Shown: positions 46,238-56,196 of the stretch, one piece after another
Layout: each line of letters starts with the position of its first letter
Numbering within the stretch: position 1 is the first letter of the stretch
Assembly: GCA_015485155.1 (NCBI GenBank)
Contig: WFUF01000013.1
Span: forward strand, 1-64,000
Origin: Robiginitomaculum sp.
GTDB lineage: Bacteria; Pseudomonadota; Alphaproteobacteria; Caulobacterales; Maricaulaceae
Length of the DNA: 64,000 bases
Reading direction: 5' to 3'
Notes under the pieces: generated by a model
Seen by the model: only the letters and a program-made list of their open reading frames with translations
Told to the model about the DNA's origin: nothing
Database searches by the model: none
Position numbers and translations under genes: made by a program

Positions 46238-49200
46238 ATGGTGGTATCTGGCCGCAGAAAATCAAGACAGCCATTTGTGCACCTACGTTCTCACTCTGCC
46301 TTTTCCATACTTGAGGGTGCCATTCAGATTCCGAGGCTAAAGGAAATTTGCCTAAAGAATAAAATGCCAGCACTGGCACTGACTGATACGAACAACATGT
46401 TCGGGGCGTTGGAATTTTCTGAAACTATGGCAAAGGCCGGTATTCAGCCGATTTGCGGATTGACTCTTTCAGTTAGGGTTAATTGTGAGGTCAAAAATGG
46501 AGGAGGGGAGGCGGATGGCACCGTGGCACTTCTAGCCAGTTCAGAAGCCGGTTACCTGAATTTGATGAAACTGGCCAGTAGTATCTGGCTCGACACCTCA
46601 CCAACGCAAAACCCTTGTGTTGATCTGGATATGGTTTTTGATCATTGCGAGGGACTTATACTGCTAACGGGTGGTTTGGAAGGGTGTGTGAACAAATATA
46701 TCGTCAACGACCATACAGAGCAGGCTTTTGACGTTCTTACGCAAATGAAGCAACATTTTGGCGACCGGTTATATATCGAGCTTCAACGGCATGGTCTGGC
46801 TGATGAATATAAGGCTGAAACAGTATTGCTGGACTGGGCGTATGACAATGATGTGGCAATCGTGGCGACCCATCAGCCATTTTTTGAATATGCCGAACAT
46901 CATCGCTCCCATGACGCCTTATTGTGCATTTCGCAAAGTACCTACTTGTCAGTAAAAGACCGTAGAGCGGTAACAAGACAGCACTATTTCATGCGATCAG
47001 ATGAAATGTCGGCGCTATTCGCAGACTTGCCCGAAGCAATTGAAAATACCTGCCAGATTGCCAAAAGGTGCTCATATCGCCCCGTATCCAGAAGCCCCAT
47101 ATTGCCAAGGTTTCCAGGAAACTCAAATTTAAGCGAAGCCGAAGAATTGGCTTTGCAAGCTAAAGACGGATTGCGGCAGAGACTTGAAAAAATTGAACTG
47201 GCGGCTCCCGAAGAGGAATACTATAAGCGTCTTGACTTTGAATTACAGGTAATAACCCAGATGGGGTTTCCTGGCTATTTCCTGATTGTTGCTGATTTTA
47301 TTCGCTGGTCCAAGGAGCAGGGCATCGCCGTAGGCCCGGGCCGTGGATCCGGCGCAGGCTCAGTGGTGGCATGGGCACTCACAATTACCGGGCTGGATCC
47401 TATCCGTTTTGGTCTGTTGTTTGAGCGGTTTTTAAACCCGGAACGGGTTTCAATGCCTGATTTTGATATTGATTTTTGCCAGGAGCGCCGTGGTGAAGTC
47501 ATTGAATATGTTTTGTCCAAATATGGTTCTGATCGTGTGGCACAGATTATTACCTTCGGCACATTGCAACCAAGAGCTGCCTTGCGTGATGTTGGGCGGG
47601 TAATGCAGCTACCCCTTGGGCAGATAGACCGGCTGGCCAAGATGGTGCCAAACAACCCAACGGCCCCGGTTACATTAAGTGAGGCGATTAAAAGCGAAGC
47701 CAGATTGCGACAAGCTCGAGACGAAGACGAAGCTGTAGCCACATTGCTATCTACGGCTATGGAGATTGAGGGGCTGGTTCGCAATGCATCTACTCACGCT
47801 GCCGGAGTAGTGATTGGTGACCGCCCGCTGGTGGAGTTAACGCCTTTATATCTTGATCCCCGCTCCAATATTCCCGCTACTCAATTCAATATGAAGTGGG
47901 TCGAAAAAGCCGGATTGGTCAAATTTGACTTTCTGGGACTAAAGACCCTGACGGTGATTGAACGGGCAGTGAAATATATAAAGCAAAGTGGAGTGGACGT
48001 AGATATTGATGCCTTGCCACTTGATGATGAAGCAACATATGAGTTGTTGCGCAAAGCTGATACGGTGGGAGTATTTCAACTGGAAAGCGCCGGCATGCGC
48101 GATACCTTGCGCAAGGCAAAGCCTGATTGTTTTGAGGATATTATTGCGATCATTGCGCTTTATCGCCCCGGGCCCATGGACAATATTCCAAAATTTGTTG
48201 CATGCAAATTCAAACAGGAAGAGCCGATACACCTTCATGATATGATTACACCATTGGTTGCCGATACCTATGGTGTTATTATCTATCAGGAACAGGTCAT
48301 GCAGATCGCTCAGGTTTTGAGCGGGTATTCGCTTGGAGAGGCTGATTTGCTGCGCCGGGCTATGGGCAAGAAAATTAAATCAGAAATGCAGGCCCAGCGC
48401 GCACGATTTGTTGAAGGTGCGGTAAAAAACGGTGTTACCGCACAGCGGGCTAACGAAATTTTTGATATTGTGGACAAGTTTGCAGGATATGGCTTTAACA
48501 AGTCGCACTCCGCAGCCTATGCACTGATTGCTTATCAAACAGCATGGTTGAAGGCTCATTATCCGGTCGAATTCCTGGCCGCTTCGATGAGTTTGGACAT
48601 GACCAATACAGACAAGCTGGCGGTATTTGTTCAAGATGCAATTCAACATAAAATCACAGTTTCTCCTCCTGATGTGAATAAAAGCCGGGCTGATTTTGAC
48701 GTTGCAAATGGTGAAATTCTGTACGCGCTGGGCGCTGTTCGCAATATTGGCCATCAGGCAATGGAGCATATTGTGGCGGCTCGAGAAGATGGCGGGGAAT
48801 TTACTGATTTATATGATTTTGCCGACAGGGTGGATCCGTCTTTTATTGGCAAAAGGGCTATTGAGAATTTAGCTCGTGCTGGAGCGTTTCGCTCAATAGA
48901 GCCAAATTGCAGAAATGCTGTTGCTGCAGCCGGGCTGATACAGTCTGCAAGTACGGCTGCTGCTGAGGGCCGAAAGGCAAATCAGGCAAGTCTGTTCGGC
49001 GAGGAGCTAAAAGACTTTGGACGGCTTCCATTACCGGATCTAAAGCCATGGTCCCATGAAGAAAAAATGCAAAACGAGTTGTCTAGCATTGGGTTTTATC
49101 TATCTGGACACCCGCTGGATGAGTATTTGGATCTGGTGAAGAAGCTAAACATCACATTATCTGGAGATGCTTTTAACGCTGCTGGACACGGCCAGAACAG

Positions 49201-49705
49201 TTTTCGCATGCTGGGTGTTGTGCGCAGACGACAAGAACGGGTTTCCGCACGTAGTGGCAGACGCTTTGCCTATGTTTTATTCTCTGATCCGCAAGGAGAT
49301 TTTGAGGTTTTGGCATCTGCAAAAATTCTGGAAAAATTCCGGGAGCAATTGGAGCCTGGAAAAATCTGGACGTTTAGGGTTAAGGCTGAAAACAATAATG
49401 GCGATATTAGGTTTTTTTTGGAAAACCTGCATTCCATAGAAGAAGTGCAAGCGATACAGGTTTCGGGAATTGTTGTTTTTGTCGATAACAGCAAGGTCTC
49501 AATTGCTATAGCTGAGGCACTTGGGAATCTGCAAAAAAAGCGGGATCAGGCAGTTGGCGACCTTCATATTGTCACAGCTTTATCAGATGGTCGTAAGGTG
49601 AAACTTGATGCAGGACGCAAGTTTCCCATTGGCCGCTCGGCGCAAAGAGTATTGCAGAGCATTGCTGGCGTACAGTCCATTGTCGAAATTGAGAAAACAA
49701 TCTGA
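46238..49705 (+). CDS. dnaE: DNA polymerase III subunit alpha
   Basis: Replicative polymerase, 1155 residues. PHP domain at the start (FVHLRSHSAFSILEGAI, ALALTDTNNMFGALEFS) in which some metal-binding histidines are replaced, as in many proteobacterial DnaE; the C-family palm shows GPGRGSGAGS (near 367-375) and PDFDIDF at 407-413 with catalytic Asp408 and Asp410, and a third Asp should follow near 560 (KFDFLGL). Helix-hairpin-helix and OB-fold regions follow (GVVRRRQERVSARSGRRFA). ATG 46238 has GGAG at 46231. The order lolC-lolD-dnaE is the usual one in alphaproteobacteria. Confidence 0.96.
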   Translation: MVVSGRRKSRQPFVHLRSHSAFSILEGAIQIPRLKEICLKNKMPALALTDTNNMFGALEFSETMAKAGIQPICGLTLSVRVNCEVKNGGGEADGTVALLASSEAGYLNLMKLASSIWLDTSPTQNPCVDLDMVFDHCEGLILLTGGLEGCVNKYIVNDHTEQAFDVLTQMKQHFGDRLYIELQRHGLADEYKAETVLLDWAYDNDVAIVATHQPFFEYAEHHRSHDALLCISQSTYLSVKDRRAVTRQHYFMRSDEMSALFADLPEAIENTCQIAKRCSYRPVSRSPILPRFPGNSNLSEAEELALQAKDGLRQRLEKIELAAPEEEYYKRLDFELQVITQMGFPGYFLIVADFIRWSKEQGIAVGPGRGSGAGSVVAWALTITGLDPIRFGLLFERFLNPERVSMPDFDIDFCQERRGEVIEYVLSKYGSDRVAQIITFGTLQPRAALRDVGRVMQLPLGQIDRLAKMVPNNPTAPVTLSEAIKSEARLRQARDEDEAVATLLSTAMEIEGLVRNASTHAAGVVIGDRPLVELTPLYLDPRSNIPATQFNMKWVEKAGLVKFDFLGLKTLTVIERAVKYIKQSGVDVDIDALPLDDEATYELLRKADTVGVFQLESAGMRDTLRKAKPDCFEDIIAIIALYRPGPMDNIPKFVACKFKQEEPIHLHDMITPLVADTYGVIIYQEQVMQIAQVLSGYSLGEADLLRRAMGKKIKSEMQAQRARFVEGAVKNGVTAQRANEIFDIVDKFAGYGFNKSHSAAYALIAYQTAWLKAHYPVEFLAASMSLDMTNTDKLAVFVQDAIQHKITVSPPDVNKSRADFDVANGEILYALGAVRNIGHQAMEHIVAAREDGGEFTDLYDFADRVDPSFIGKRAIENLARAGAFRSIEPNCRNAVAAAGLIQSASTAAAEGRKANQASLFGEELKDFGRLPLPDLKPWSHEEKMQNELSSIGFYLSGHPLDEYLDLVKKLNITLSGDAFNAAGHGQNSFRMLGVVRRRQERVSARSGRRFAYVLFSDPQGDFEVLASAKILEKFREQLEPGKIWTFRVKAENNNGDIRFFLENLHSIEEVQAIQVSGIVVFVDNSKVSIAIAEALGNLQKKRDQAVGDLHIVTALSDGRKVKLDAGRKFPIGRSAQRVLQSIAGVQSIVEIEKTI

Positions 49706-49715
49706 TATTTATTAC

Positions 49716-49744
49716 TTGCCAACAGGCAGCAGCCTTTCTATAAG
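49716..49744 (+). promoter_or_regulatory. Candidate rpsB promoter
   Basis: TTGCCA (49716-49721), 17 bases, TATAAG (49739-49744). Transcription would start near 49751 and leave a leader of about 109 bases before rpsB. Confidence 0.5.
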
Positions 49745-49750
49745 GCGCGC

Positions 49751-49859
49751 AATCACGCACGAAGAGTCGGGTTTGCAGGGATCATTCTGTATCAATCCAT
49801 CCGGTGCCGCTTATTTTGCGGAACAGGCTTTTCGGAGGCGAACCGGAGAAGGATAAATT
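49751..49859 (+). promoter_or_regulatory. Putative structured rpsB mRNA leader
   Basis: An outer stem TCCGGT (49800-49805) with ACCGGA (49842-49847) can enclose two hairpins: CCGC (49807-49810) with GCGG (49818-49821), and GCTT with AGGC around a TTCGG loop (about 49827-49839). The outer stem ends at the GGAGAAGG ribosome site. Ribosomal protein S2 represses rpsB-tsf through its leader in other bacteria; that this fold does so here is inference. Confidence 0.4.
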
Positions 49860-50975
49860 ATGTCACTACCTACAATCGACATGCGTCAACTTTTAGAAGC
49901 TGGTGTTCACTTTGGGCATCAAAAACACCGCTGGAATCCGCGGATGGCACCGTATATTTATGGAGTCCGCTCAAACATTCATATATTTGACTTGTCACAA
50001 ACTGTTCCGCTTTTGCACCAGGTTCTGGTGAAGGTGCGCGAAGTTACCGCGCGTGGCGGCAGGATCTTGTTTGTTGGCACAAAACGTCAGGCTTCAGAGC
50101 CGGTAAAGCTGGCTGCAAAACGGTGTGCCCAATATTATGTTAACCACCGCTGGCTTGGTGGTACCATGACCAATTGGACGACTATTTCCAATTCGATCAA
50201 CCGGTTGCGCAAACTTGAAGAAATGCTTTCCGAAGGCTCAAACACCGGATTGACCAAGAAGGAATTGATTGGTCTGACCCGTGAATTGCACAAGCTTGAG
50301 CGTTCTTTGGGCGGTATTAAGGACATGGGCGGTCTGCCGGATCTGCTGTTTGTTGTTGATACAACCAAGGAAGTAATTGCCATTGGCGAGGCTCGCAAAT
50401 TGAAAATTCCGGTTGCGGCAGTTATTGACAGCAACTCAAATCCGGATGATGCAGATTTCCCAATTCCAGGAAATGATGATGCTGCACGGGCAATTACGCT
50501 TTATTGCGAGTTAATCGCGGATGCAGCTTTAGATGGGATGGCTGATGCACAAGCTGATATGGGCATTGACCCTGGTGCGGCGGTAAATCCTGTTGAGCCG
50601 GCAATTGCTGAAGTAGCAAAGGAAATAATGGAAACGCCGGATGCTAAGCAGGGTGGGGATACAAAAGAAGTTGTTGATACAAAGAAGGCTGACGATACTA
50701 AAAAGTCTGACGCCGCAAAGGGTTCAGATGACGCAGAGGCTTCTGATAAGGCAAAAAAATCTGATAGTGCAAAAGAAAAAGTTTCTGAAGCTAAAGATGA
50801 TAAAAAAAGCAAGGCCAAGAAAAAGACAGATACTTCTGCAGCCGCATCTGATGATAAGCCTGTAAGTACATCCAAGCCTAAAAAGACAGCGAAAAAAGCA
50901 ACAGCAGCAGCACCAAAGAAACCGGCAAAGAAGCCGACAAAAACTGCAAAGGCAAAAGAAGATAAAACTGATTAA
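49860..50975 (+). CDS. rpsB: 30S ribosomal protein S2 with long charged C-terminal extension
   Basis: S2 of the small subunit. The core is conventional: [20 protein letters not shown] at the start, IDLSQT-like [32 protein letters not shown], and [20 protein letters not shown] then IDSNSNPDD. The core ends near residue 235, but the protein runs to 371. The extra ~130 residues are first Asp/Lys/Ser-rich with repeated DTKK/SDAAK-like units, then Lys/Ala/Pro-rich ([18 protein letters not shown]). Extended S2 tails are known in alphaproteobacteria; this one is long. Confidence 0.96.
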   Translation: MSLPTIDMRQLLEAGVHFGHQKHRWNPRMAPYIYGVRSNIHIFDLSQTVPLLHQVLVKVREVTARGGRILFVGTKRQASEPVKLAAKRCAQYYVNHRWLGGTMTNWTTISNSINRLRKLEEMLSEGSNTGLTKKELIGLTRELHKLERSLGGIKDMGGLPDLLFVVDTTKEVIAIGEARKLKIPVAAVIDSNSNPDDADFPIPGNDDAARAITLYCELIADAALDGMADAQADMGIDPGAAVNPVEPAIAEVAKEIMETPDAKQGGDTKEVVDTKKADDTKKSDAAKGSDDAEASDKAKKSDSAKEKVSEAKDDKKSKAKKKTDTSAAASDDKPVSTSKPKKTAKKATAAAPKKPAKKPTKTAKAKEDKTD

Positions 50976-50983
50976 CAGGAAAA

Positions 50984-51027
50984 TTAAGAAGCCACACATT
51001 CTGGATGAATGCTATTGGGCTTCTTAA
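50984..51027 (+). terminator. Long hairpin between rpsB and tsf (attenuator or terminator)
   Basis: TTAAGAAGCC (50984-50993) and GGCTTCTTAA (51018-51027) pair over 10 bp, and inside the loop CATTC/GAATG pair again (50997-51011), giving one long stem with an internal loop, followed by TTTATCCGTTTTC. A partial terminator here would set tsf below rpsB. Confidence 0.6.
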
Positions 51028-51051
51028 TTTATCCGTTTTCAAATCCCTAAT

Positions 51052-51069
51052 ATACGGAATTTTCCGTAT
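51052..51069. promoter_or_regulatory. Inverted repeat upstream of tsf
   Basis: ATACGGAA (51052-51059) and TTCCGTAT (51062-51069) are exact 8-base inverted arms separated by TT, ending 23 bases before the tsf ATG. The compact form fits a dimeric repressor site or a short hairpin. Confidence 0.35.
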
Positions 51070-51092
51070 CCAGAATTAAAAGGAATATACCT

Positions 51093-52019
51093 ATGGCCAA
51101 GATTACAGCGGCATTGGTGAAAGAATTACGCGAAATTACCGGCGTGGGCATGATGGATTGCAAAAAAGCCCTGGCTGAATGTGATGGTGATATCACTCAG
51201 GCAGTTGACTGGCTAAGAGCCAAAGGATTGTCCAAAGCAGCCAAAAAGACCGGACGTGTAGCTGCTGAGGGCTTAATTGCCTTGGCATCTAAAGATCTAA
51301 ACAGTGTGATGATCGAACTAAACTCGGAAACAGATTTTGTATCCCGAAATGCTGAATTTCAGGAGTTTGCACTGGAGTTGGCTGAAATCGCATTGTCCTG
51401 TGACGGCGATATTGAGCGCATGAAACAGGTAGTTATGAAAAATGGCGAAACAGTTTCTGAGAGCCTGACGCAATTGATTGCCACTATTGGAGAAAACATG
51501 AATTTGCGCCGCGCTGAAATGGTTAGTGTGGAGCAGGGGGTTGTGGCAACTTATGTTCATAATTCTGTAGGTGAAAACCTGGGACGCATTGGTGTTCTGG
51601 TTGGTTTACAAAGTGCGGCAGATCCGAAAAAACTCGAAGAAATTGGCCGTAAAATTGCTATGCATATTGCCGCAACATCACCTTTGTCACTGTCGGTTGA
51701 TGATCTTGATCCAAAGGCAGTAGAGCGCGAGCGATCCGTATTGGTCGAGCAGGCACGTGAATCTGGCAAGCCTGACAATATTATTGAAAAAATGGTCGAT
51801 GGTCGCATCAATAAGTTTTTCTCCGAAGTGGTTCTATTAAAACAATCTTTTGTTATGAACCCGGATCAGACAGTCGAAGCATTTATCAATGAAAGCGCAA
51901 AAGAACTGGGCTCTGATATTAAGATGGTATCTTTCTCACGCCTTACCTTGGGTGATGGCATTGAGAAAAAAGAGGAAGACTTTGCAGCAGAAGTGGCTTC
52001 AGTAGGAGCAAAGGCGTAA
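51093..52019 (+). CDS. tsf: Elongation factor Ts
   Basis: Guanine nucleotide exchange factor for EF-Tu. N-terminal UBA-like domain [20 protein letters not shown] with [14 protein letters not shown]; the exchange motif TDFVSRN is at 80-86. The rest forms the core and C-terminal module ([15 protein letters not shown]). 308 residues, standard. AAAGGA precedes the ATG. Confidence 0.97.
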   Translation: MAKITAALVKELREITGVGMMDCKKALAECDGDITQAVDWLRAKGLSKAAKKTGRVAAEGLIALASKDLNSVMIELNSETDFVSRNAEFQEFALELAEIALSCDGDIERMKQVVMKNGETVSESLTQLIATIGENMNLRRAEMVSVEQGVVATYVHNSVGENLGRIGVLVGLQSAADPKKLEEIGRKIAMHIAATSPLSLSVDDLDPKAVERERSVLVEQARESGKPDNIIEKMVDGRINKFFSEVVLLKQSFVMNPDQTVEAFINESAKELGSDIKMVSFSRLTLGDGIEKKEEDFAAEVASVGAKA

Positions 52020-52098
52020 GGCCAATTCTTTTGGGTTAGTGGCACTTGATCTTATAACTTGATATATGTTGAGTCGAAAATAGTCAGGAGCTATCTAT

Positions 52099-52839
52099 AT
52101 GGACGGTCAATCGGACAGCAAGTCAAAAACCAGATACCGCAGGGTGTTGTTAAAGCTTTCCGGTGAGTCGCTTATGGGGAAGCAATCTTATGGCATTGAT
52201 CATTCCGCTGTTCGTCAGATTGCAAGTGAAATTGCTGAAGCCGTCGCCGGAAATGTCCAAATCTGTCTGGTAATTGGCGGAGGAAATATTTTTCGCGGAT
52301 TGTCTGCAGCCGAGCAGGGCATGGATCGAGCCACGGCCGACTATATGGGCATGCTGGCTACCATTATGAACGCACTTGCAATGCAAAATGCGCTGGAAAA
52401 CCTGGAAGTAGAAACCCGGGTTCAATCAGCAATTCCCATGATGTCTGTTTGTGAGCCGTATATTCGGCGAAAGGCTATCCGGCATATGGAGCGGGGCCGG
52501 ACAGTTATATTTGCTGCTGGTACAGGAAATCCTTTTTTCACCACGGACACCGGGGCGGCTTTGCGCGCGGCAGAAATGGCTTGTGATGCTTTGCTGAAGG
52601 GCACTCAGGTTGATGGTGTGTATTCTGCTGATCCCAAGCATAATCCCGATGCTGTTCGATATGACAATCTTGATTATGATACGGTTTTGGCAAAAAACCT
52701 AAGAGTAATGGATGCCTCTGCAGTAGCAATGATGCGGGATAATAATATACCGATAATTGTATACTCAAACCAAAGACCAGGTAATTTACAGAAAGTTCTG
52801 GCCGGGTCTGGTGTTTGCACGGTAATTGGTGAAGCTTAA
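52099..52839 (+). CDS. pyrH: UMP kinase
   Basis: Amino acid kinase-fold enzyme phosphorylating UMP to [16 protein letters not shown] near residue 15, [26 protein letters not shown] and [19 protein letters not shown] are family signatures, the last for acceptor binding. 246 residues; CAGGAGC before the ATG. In the usual rpsB-tsf-pyrH-frr order. Confidence 0.97.
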   Translation: MDGQSDSKSKTRYRRVLLKLSGESLMGKQSYGIDHSAVRQIASEIAEAVAGNVQICLVIGGGNIFRGLSAAEQGMDRATADYMGMLATIMNALAMQNALENLEVETRVQSAIPMMSVCEPYIRRKAIRHMERGRTVIFAAGTGNPFFTTDTGAALRAAEMACDALLKGTQVDGVYSADPKHNPDAVRYDNLDYDTVLAKNLRVMDASAVAMMRDNNIPIIVYSNQRPGNLQKVLAGSGVCTVIGEA

Positions 52840-52854
52840 TTCAACAGGAGCGCT

Positions 52855-53415
52855 ATGATGGCTGAATATGACATTGAGGATTTACGGCGCCGAATGAGCG
52901 GCGCACTGAATGCACTAAAACATGAGTTTTCCGGGCTGCGAACCGGGCGTGCCCATGCGGCCATGCTGGACAGTGTAATGGTAGATGCCTATGGCAGTCC
53001 AACCCCTATCAATCAGGTTGGAACTGTTAACGTGCCTGAATCAAGAATGTTATCGGTTTCCGTTTGGGATAAAACACTGGTTGCGGCGGTAGAACGGGCA
53101 ATACGTAATGCTGATTTGGGGGTGAACCCTATTGTAGATGGACAGAATATCCGAATTCCTGTTCCTCCGTTGAATGAAGAGCGAAGAGTCGAGATGGCTA
53201 AGTTGGCCAGTCGTTTTGCCGAAACAGCAAAAGTCGCTGTTCGTAATGTTCGTCGTGATGGTATGGAGACATTGAAGTCTATGGAAAAGAATGGCGAAAT
53301 AGGCGAAGACGAACACAAGCGCTTAAGTGACGAAGTTCAATCTGCAACTGATGCGGAAATCTCCAAAATATCTGATTTTCTTGCTCAAAAAGAAGAAGAG
53401 ATTATGCAGGTCTAA
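52855..53415 (+). CDS. frr: Ribosome recycling factor
   Basis: Splits post-termination ribosomes together with EF-G. 186 residues forming a three-helix bundle with inserted beta domain: LKHEFSGLRTGRAHAAMLD, YGSPTPINQVGTVNVPESRM, and the C-terminal RRDGMETLKSMEKNGEIGED with DEVQSATDAEISKISDFLAQ. Two adjacent ATG codons open the gene. Confidence 0.97.
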   Translation: MMAEYDIEDLRRRMSGALNALKHEFSGLRTGRAHAAMLDSVMVDAYGSPTPINQVGTVNVPESRMLSVSVWDKTLVAAVERAIRNADLGVNPIVDGQNIRIPVPPLNEERRVEMAKLASRFAETAKVAVRNVRRDGMETLKSMEKNGEIGEDEHKRLSDEVQSATDAEISKISDFLAQKEEEIMQV

Positions 53416-53419
53416 GACG

Positions 53420-54154
53420 GTGTCTAAAAACAATTCACCGCCGATTTCGCAAAAAGCCCCCGGCCATGTTGCTATTGTCATGGATGGTAATGGCCGTTGG
53501 GCGCAGGCCAGAGGCAAGTCCCGGGTATTTGGTCATCAGGCCGGTGTTGATACTGTGCGCAACATTGTTTCTCATGCCGCCAAAAGTGGAACCAGACACC
53601 TGACACTATATAGTTTTTCTACTGAAAACTGGAAGCGTCCAGAAGAAGAAATACAGGCGCTTTTTGGTCTGTTGAGATCTTTTGTGCACCGTGATCTGGA
53701 CAGACTGCATAATGAAAAGGTTTGCGTTAAAGTTTTGGGGAACAAAAACAATTTACCACAGGACATCAGCAAAATCTTGCAAGATGTAGAAAGCAAAACC
53801 AGACTAAATTCAGGATTGAACTTAAATATTGCCTTTAATTATGGCGGACGAGATGAAATCATTCGAATGGTGCAAAATATTTGCAGTCAGGTGGCCAATG
53901 GCTCCATACAAATTGATGCCATAACAGAAAAAACCATTGCCAGTTTTCTTGATACCAAGGGGCAACCTGATCCTGATTTGATCATTCGTACCAGCGGGGA
54001 AAATCGTTTAAGCAATTTTTTGCTTTGGCAAAGCGCCTATGCTGAATTTGTTCTTACTGACGTCTTGTGGCCGGATTTTACGCCTGCTGATTATGATGCA
54101 GCCCTTACGGTTTACAGTCAGCGGAAACGAAGACTAGGTGGGGTTGAACTATGA
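53420..54154 (+). CDS. uppS: Undecaprenyl diphosphate synthase
   Basis: cis-Prenyltransferase making the C55 lipid carrier for peptidoglycan. HVAIVMDGNGRWAQARGKSR contains catalytic Asp22 and the diphosphate loop; LTLYSFSTENWKRP and DLIIRTSGENRLSNFLLWQS are family motifs. GTG 53420, 4 bases after frr, gives 244 residues; the longer frame overlaps frr and is not real. Stop overlaps cdsA by 4 bases. Confidence 0.95.
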   Translation: MSKNNSPPISQKAPGHVAIVMDGNGRWAQARGKSRVFGHQAGVDTVRNIVSHAAKSGTRHLTLYSFSTENWKRPEEEIQALFGLLRSFVHRDLDRLHNEKVCVKVLGNKNNLPQDISKILQDVESKTRLNSGLNLNIAFNYGGRDEIIRMVQNICSQVANGSIQIDAITEKTIASFLDTKGQPDPDLIIRTSGENRLSNFLLWQSAYAEFVLTDVLWPDFTPADYDAALTVYSQRKRRLGGVEL

Positions 54155-54972
54155 AATCAGGCGGTTTGTTTCGACCATTTCAAAGCAGGAGCTTTGTTGT
54201 GCGTGTAATCTCTGCCGTGGTTTTGGTCGTTATTGCCCTGGCAGCGGTATTTCAGGGCGGGCTGTTGTTTATAATAGTTTCCTGGCTGTTTGGACTGGCC
54301 ATGTTGTTGGAATGGAAGAATATATCTGATCCCAAAGGCGGTATATTACCGGATATACTAAACGGTGCCGCTTTGACTTTTACTCTGACATTTGTTGCGA
54401 TCGGGCAGATTACTATGGCTGGGATATTACTGTTCTCATTCGTAGTTATTAATTGCTTGGAGCGGGCCCGGCGCGGGAGTGCGTGGAGATCAGGATTTGG
54501 GCTGTTATACATTCTTTTGCCCTTGTTATTATTGATCTTGTTACGCGATCAATCAGGCGGATTAGCACTGGTTTTATTTATCTTTGTGGTTGTCTGGGCT
54601 GCGGACTCTGGAGCCTATATTCTTGGGAGCATGATACGAGGCCCAAAATTATGGCCGGAAATAAGCCCGAATAAAACCTGGTCAGGTTTTTTTGGTGGCG
54701 TCGCCTTAGGCACAATATCAGGCGTGGCACTTGCAATTTTATTTGGAAACTCGCCGATTGATTTTGGCGGGCTTGCGTTTGTGTTGACCATTGTTGCATC
54801 GGGAGGGGATTTGCTTATTTCAAGAATGAAGCGCCATTTTGGAGTAAAGGATACCGGTGATACTATTCCTGGCCATGGCGGTGTAATTGACAGGATGGAT
54901 GCTTTTTTGGCATCGGTGTTGGTGTGTTCAGCGCTTATCTATGAATTTCCAGGTGTCTGGGGTTCTTTTTAG
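54151..54972 (+). CDS. cdsA: Phosphatidate cytidylyltransferase
   Basis: Makes CDP-diacylglycerol, the phospholipid precursor. 273 residues with about seven to eight membrane segments; the C-terminal signature is GDTIPGHGGVIDRMDAFLAS, preceded by SRMKRHFGVKD, and WAADSGAYILG and SPNKTWSGFFGG are also conserved. Two bases before dxr. Confidence 0.96.
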   Translation: MKSGGLFRPFQSRSFVVRVISAVVLVVIALAAVFQGGLLFIIVSWLFGLAMLLEWKNISDPKGGILPDILNGAALTFTLTFVAIGQITMAGILLFSFVVINCLERARRGSAWRSGFGLLYILLPLLLLILLRDQSGGLALVLFIFVVVWAADSGAYILGSMIRGPKLWPEISPNKTWSGFFGGVALGTISGVALAILFGNSPIDFGGLAFVLTIVASGGDLLISRMKRHFGVKDTGDTIPGHGGVIDRMDAFLASVLVCSALIYEFPGVWGSF

Positions 54973-54974
54973 GA

Positions 54975-56180
54975 ATGGAAAATTCATCAGTAAAAACTAT
55001 TACTGTTTTGGGCGCGACCGGCTCAATAGGTGACGCCACTCTTGATATTATGCGTGAGCAAAGAGCCAAAAACGGCTCTGATTCAATAAAAGTGAAAGCA
55101 CTTACTGCAAACAGCAATTGGAAAAAGCTGGCAAAACTGGTTCACGAATTTCATCCAGAATTTATCGCACTGGCTGATGGGCAATTTGAAAATGATCTGC
55201 GCGAAGCAATTGCAGGTTTTGATACACAAATTGGTATCGGCCCTGATGCGTTAATTACTGCTGCTGCCTGCGATGCCCACTGGGTCATGGCCGCAATTAC
55301 CGGCGCAGCAGGACTGCCATCAGTGCTGGAGGCGGCAAAGCGCGGGTGTGTTTTGGCTCTGGCCAACAAGGAGGCTCTGGTTTGCAGCGGCTCTTTGCTT
55401 ATGAGTATTTGCGCAAAAAATGGCACGACCCTTTTGCCTGTGGACTCAGAGCATAATGCAATATTTCAGGTATTTGACCCTGCCCAATCCAATATGGTGG
55501 AAAAGATAATCCTGACAGCATCCGGCGGCCCGTTTCTATCATGGAGCTTTGAACAAATCAAAAAAGCGACACCTGCACAGGCAATTGCGCACCCGGTCTG
55601 GGCAATGGGATCCAAGATTTCTGTGGACTCAGCAAGTTTGATGAATAAGGGGCTGGAAATTATTGAGGCTCGCCATCTTTTTGACGTAAGTCCATCGCAA
55701 ATAGATGTCTTGGTTCATCCTCAATCGGTGGTGCACGGTTTGGTTCAGTATAAAGACGGCTCATTATTGGCTCAATTGGGGGCTCCTGACATGCGTGTCC
55801 CCATTGCCCATGCGTGGGCATGGCCAAACAGAATTGTTACATCTGTTAAGTCCTTGTGCCTGTCAGAACTGTCTAGGCTTGATTTTGAACCCCCTGATGA
55901 CAGGCGTTTTCCTGCATTGAATTTGGCAAAACACGCAATGGCAGCAGGCGGTAATTCCTGCAATGCACTAAATGCTGCAAATGAGGTGGCTGTGGCTTTG
56001 TTTTTGCAAGGCAATCTGGGGTTTGGACAAATAGCAGAACTTATATCTACAGTTATGAATTCAAAGACTTCTGAATCTGATCCATGGCGTGGAGAACCGC
56101 AATCTTTTGAGCAGGTTTTTGAAATTGATAAACTGGCACGCTATGTTGCGCTGCAAAGCGCACAGCGCCTGCAGGACTAA
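54975..56180 (+). CDS. dxr: 1-deoxy-D-xylulose 5-phosphate reductoisomerase
   Basis: First committed step of the MEP isoprenoid pathway. NADPH motif LGATGSIGDATLDIMRE near residue 10; ALANKEALVCSG and LLPVDSEHNAIFQ hold the metal-binding Asp and Glu; LTASGGPFL and HPVWAMGSKISVDSASLMNK form the substrate loop. 401 residues. It supplies precursors to UppS in the same cluster. Confidence 0.97.
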   Translation: MENSSVKTITVLGATGSIGDATLDIMREQRAKNGSDSIKVKALTANSNWKKLAKLVHEFHPEFIALADGQFENDLREAIAGFDTQIGIGPDALITAAACDAHWVMAAITGAAGLPSVLEAAKRGCVLALANKEALVCSGSLLMSICAKNGTTLLPVDSEHNAIFQVFDPAQSNMVEKIILTASGGPFLSWSFEQIKKATPAQAIAHPVWAMGSKISVDSASLMNKGLEIIEARHLFDVSPSQIDVLVHPQSVVHGLVQYKDGSLLAQLGAPDMRVPIAHAWAWPNRIVTSVKSLCLSELSRLDFEPPDDRRFPALNLAKHAMAAGGNSCNALNAANEVAVALFLQGNLGFGQIAELISTVMNSKTSESDPWRGEPQSFEQVFEIDKLARYVALQSAQRLQD

Positions 56181-56196
56181 TTAAAGGGAAGCCGTT

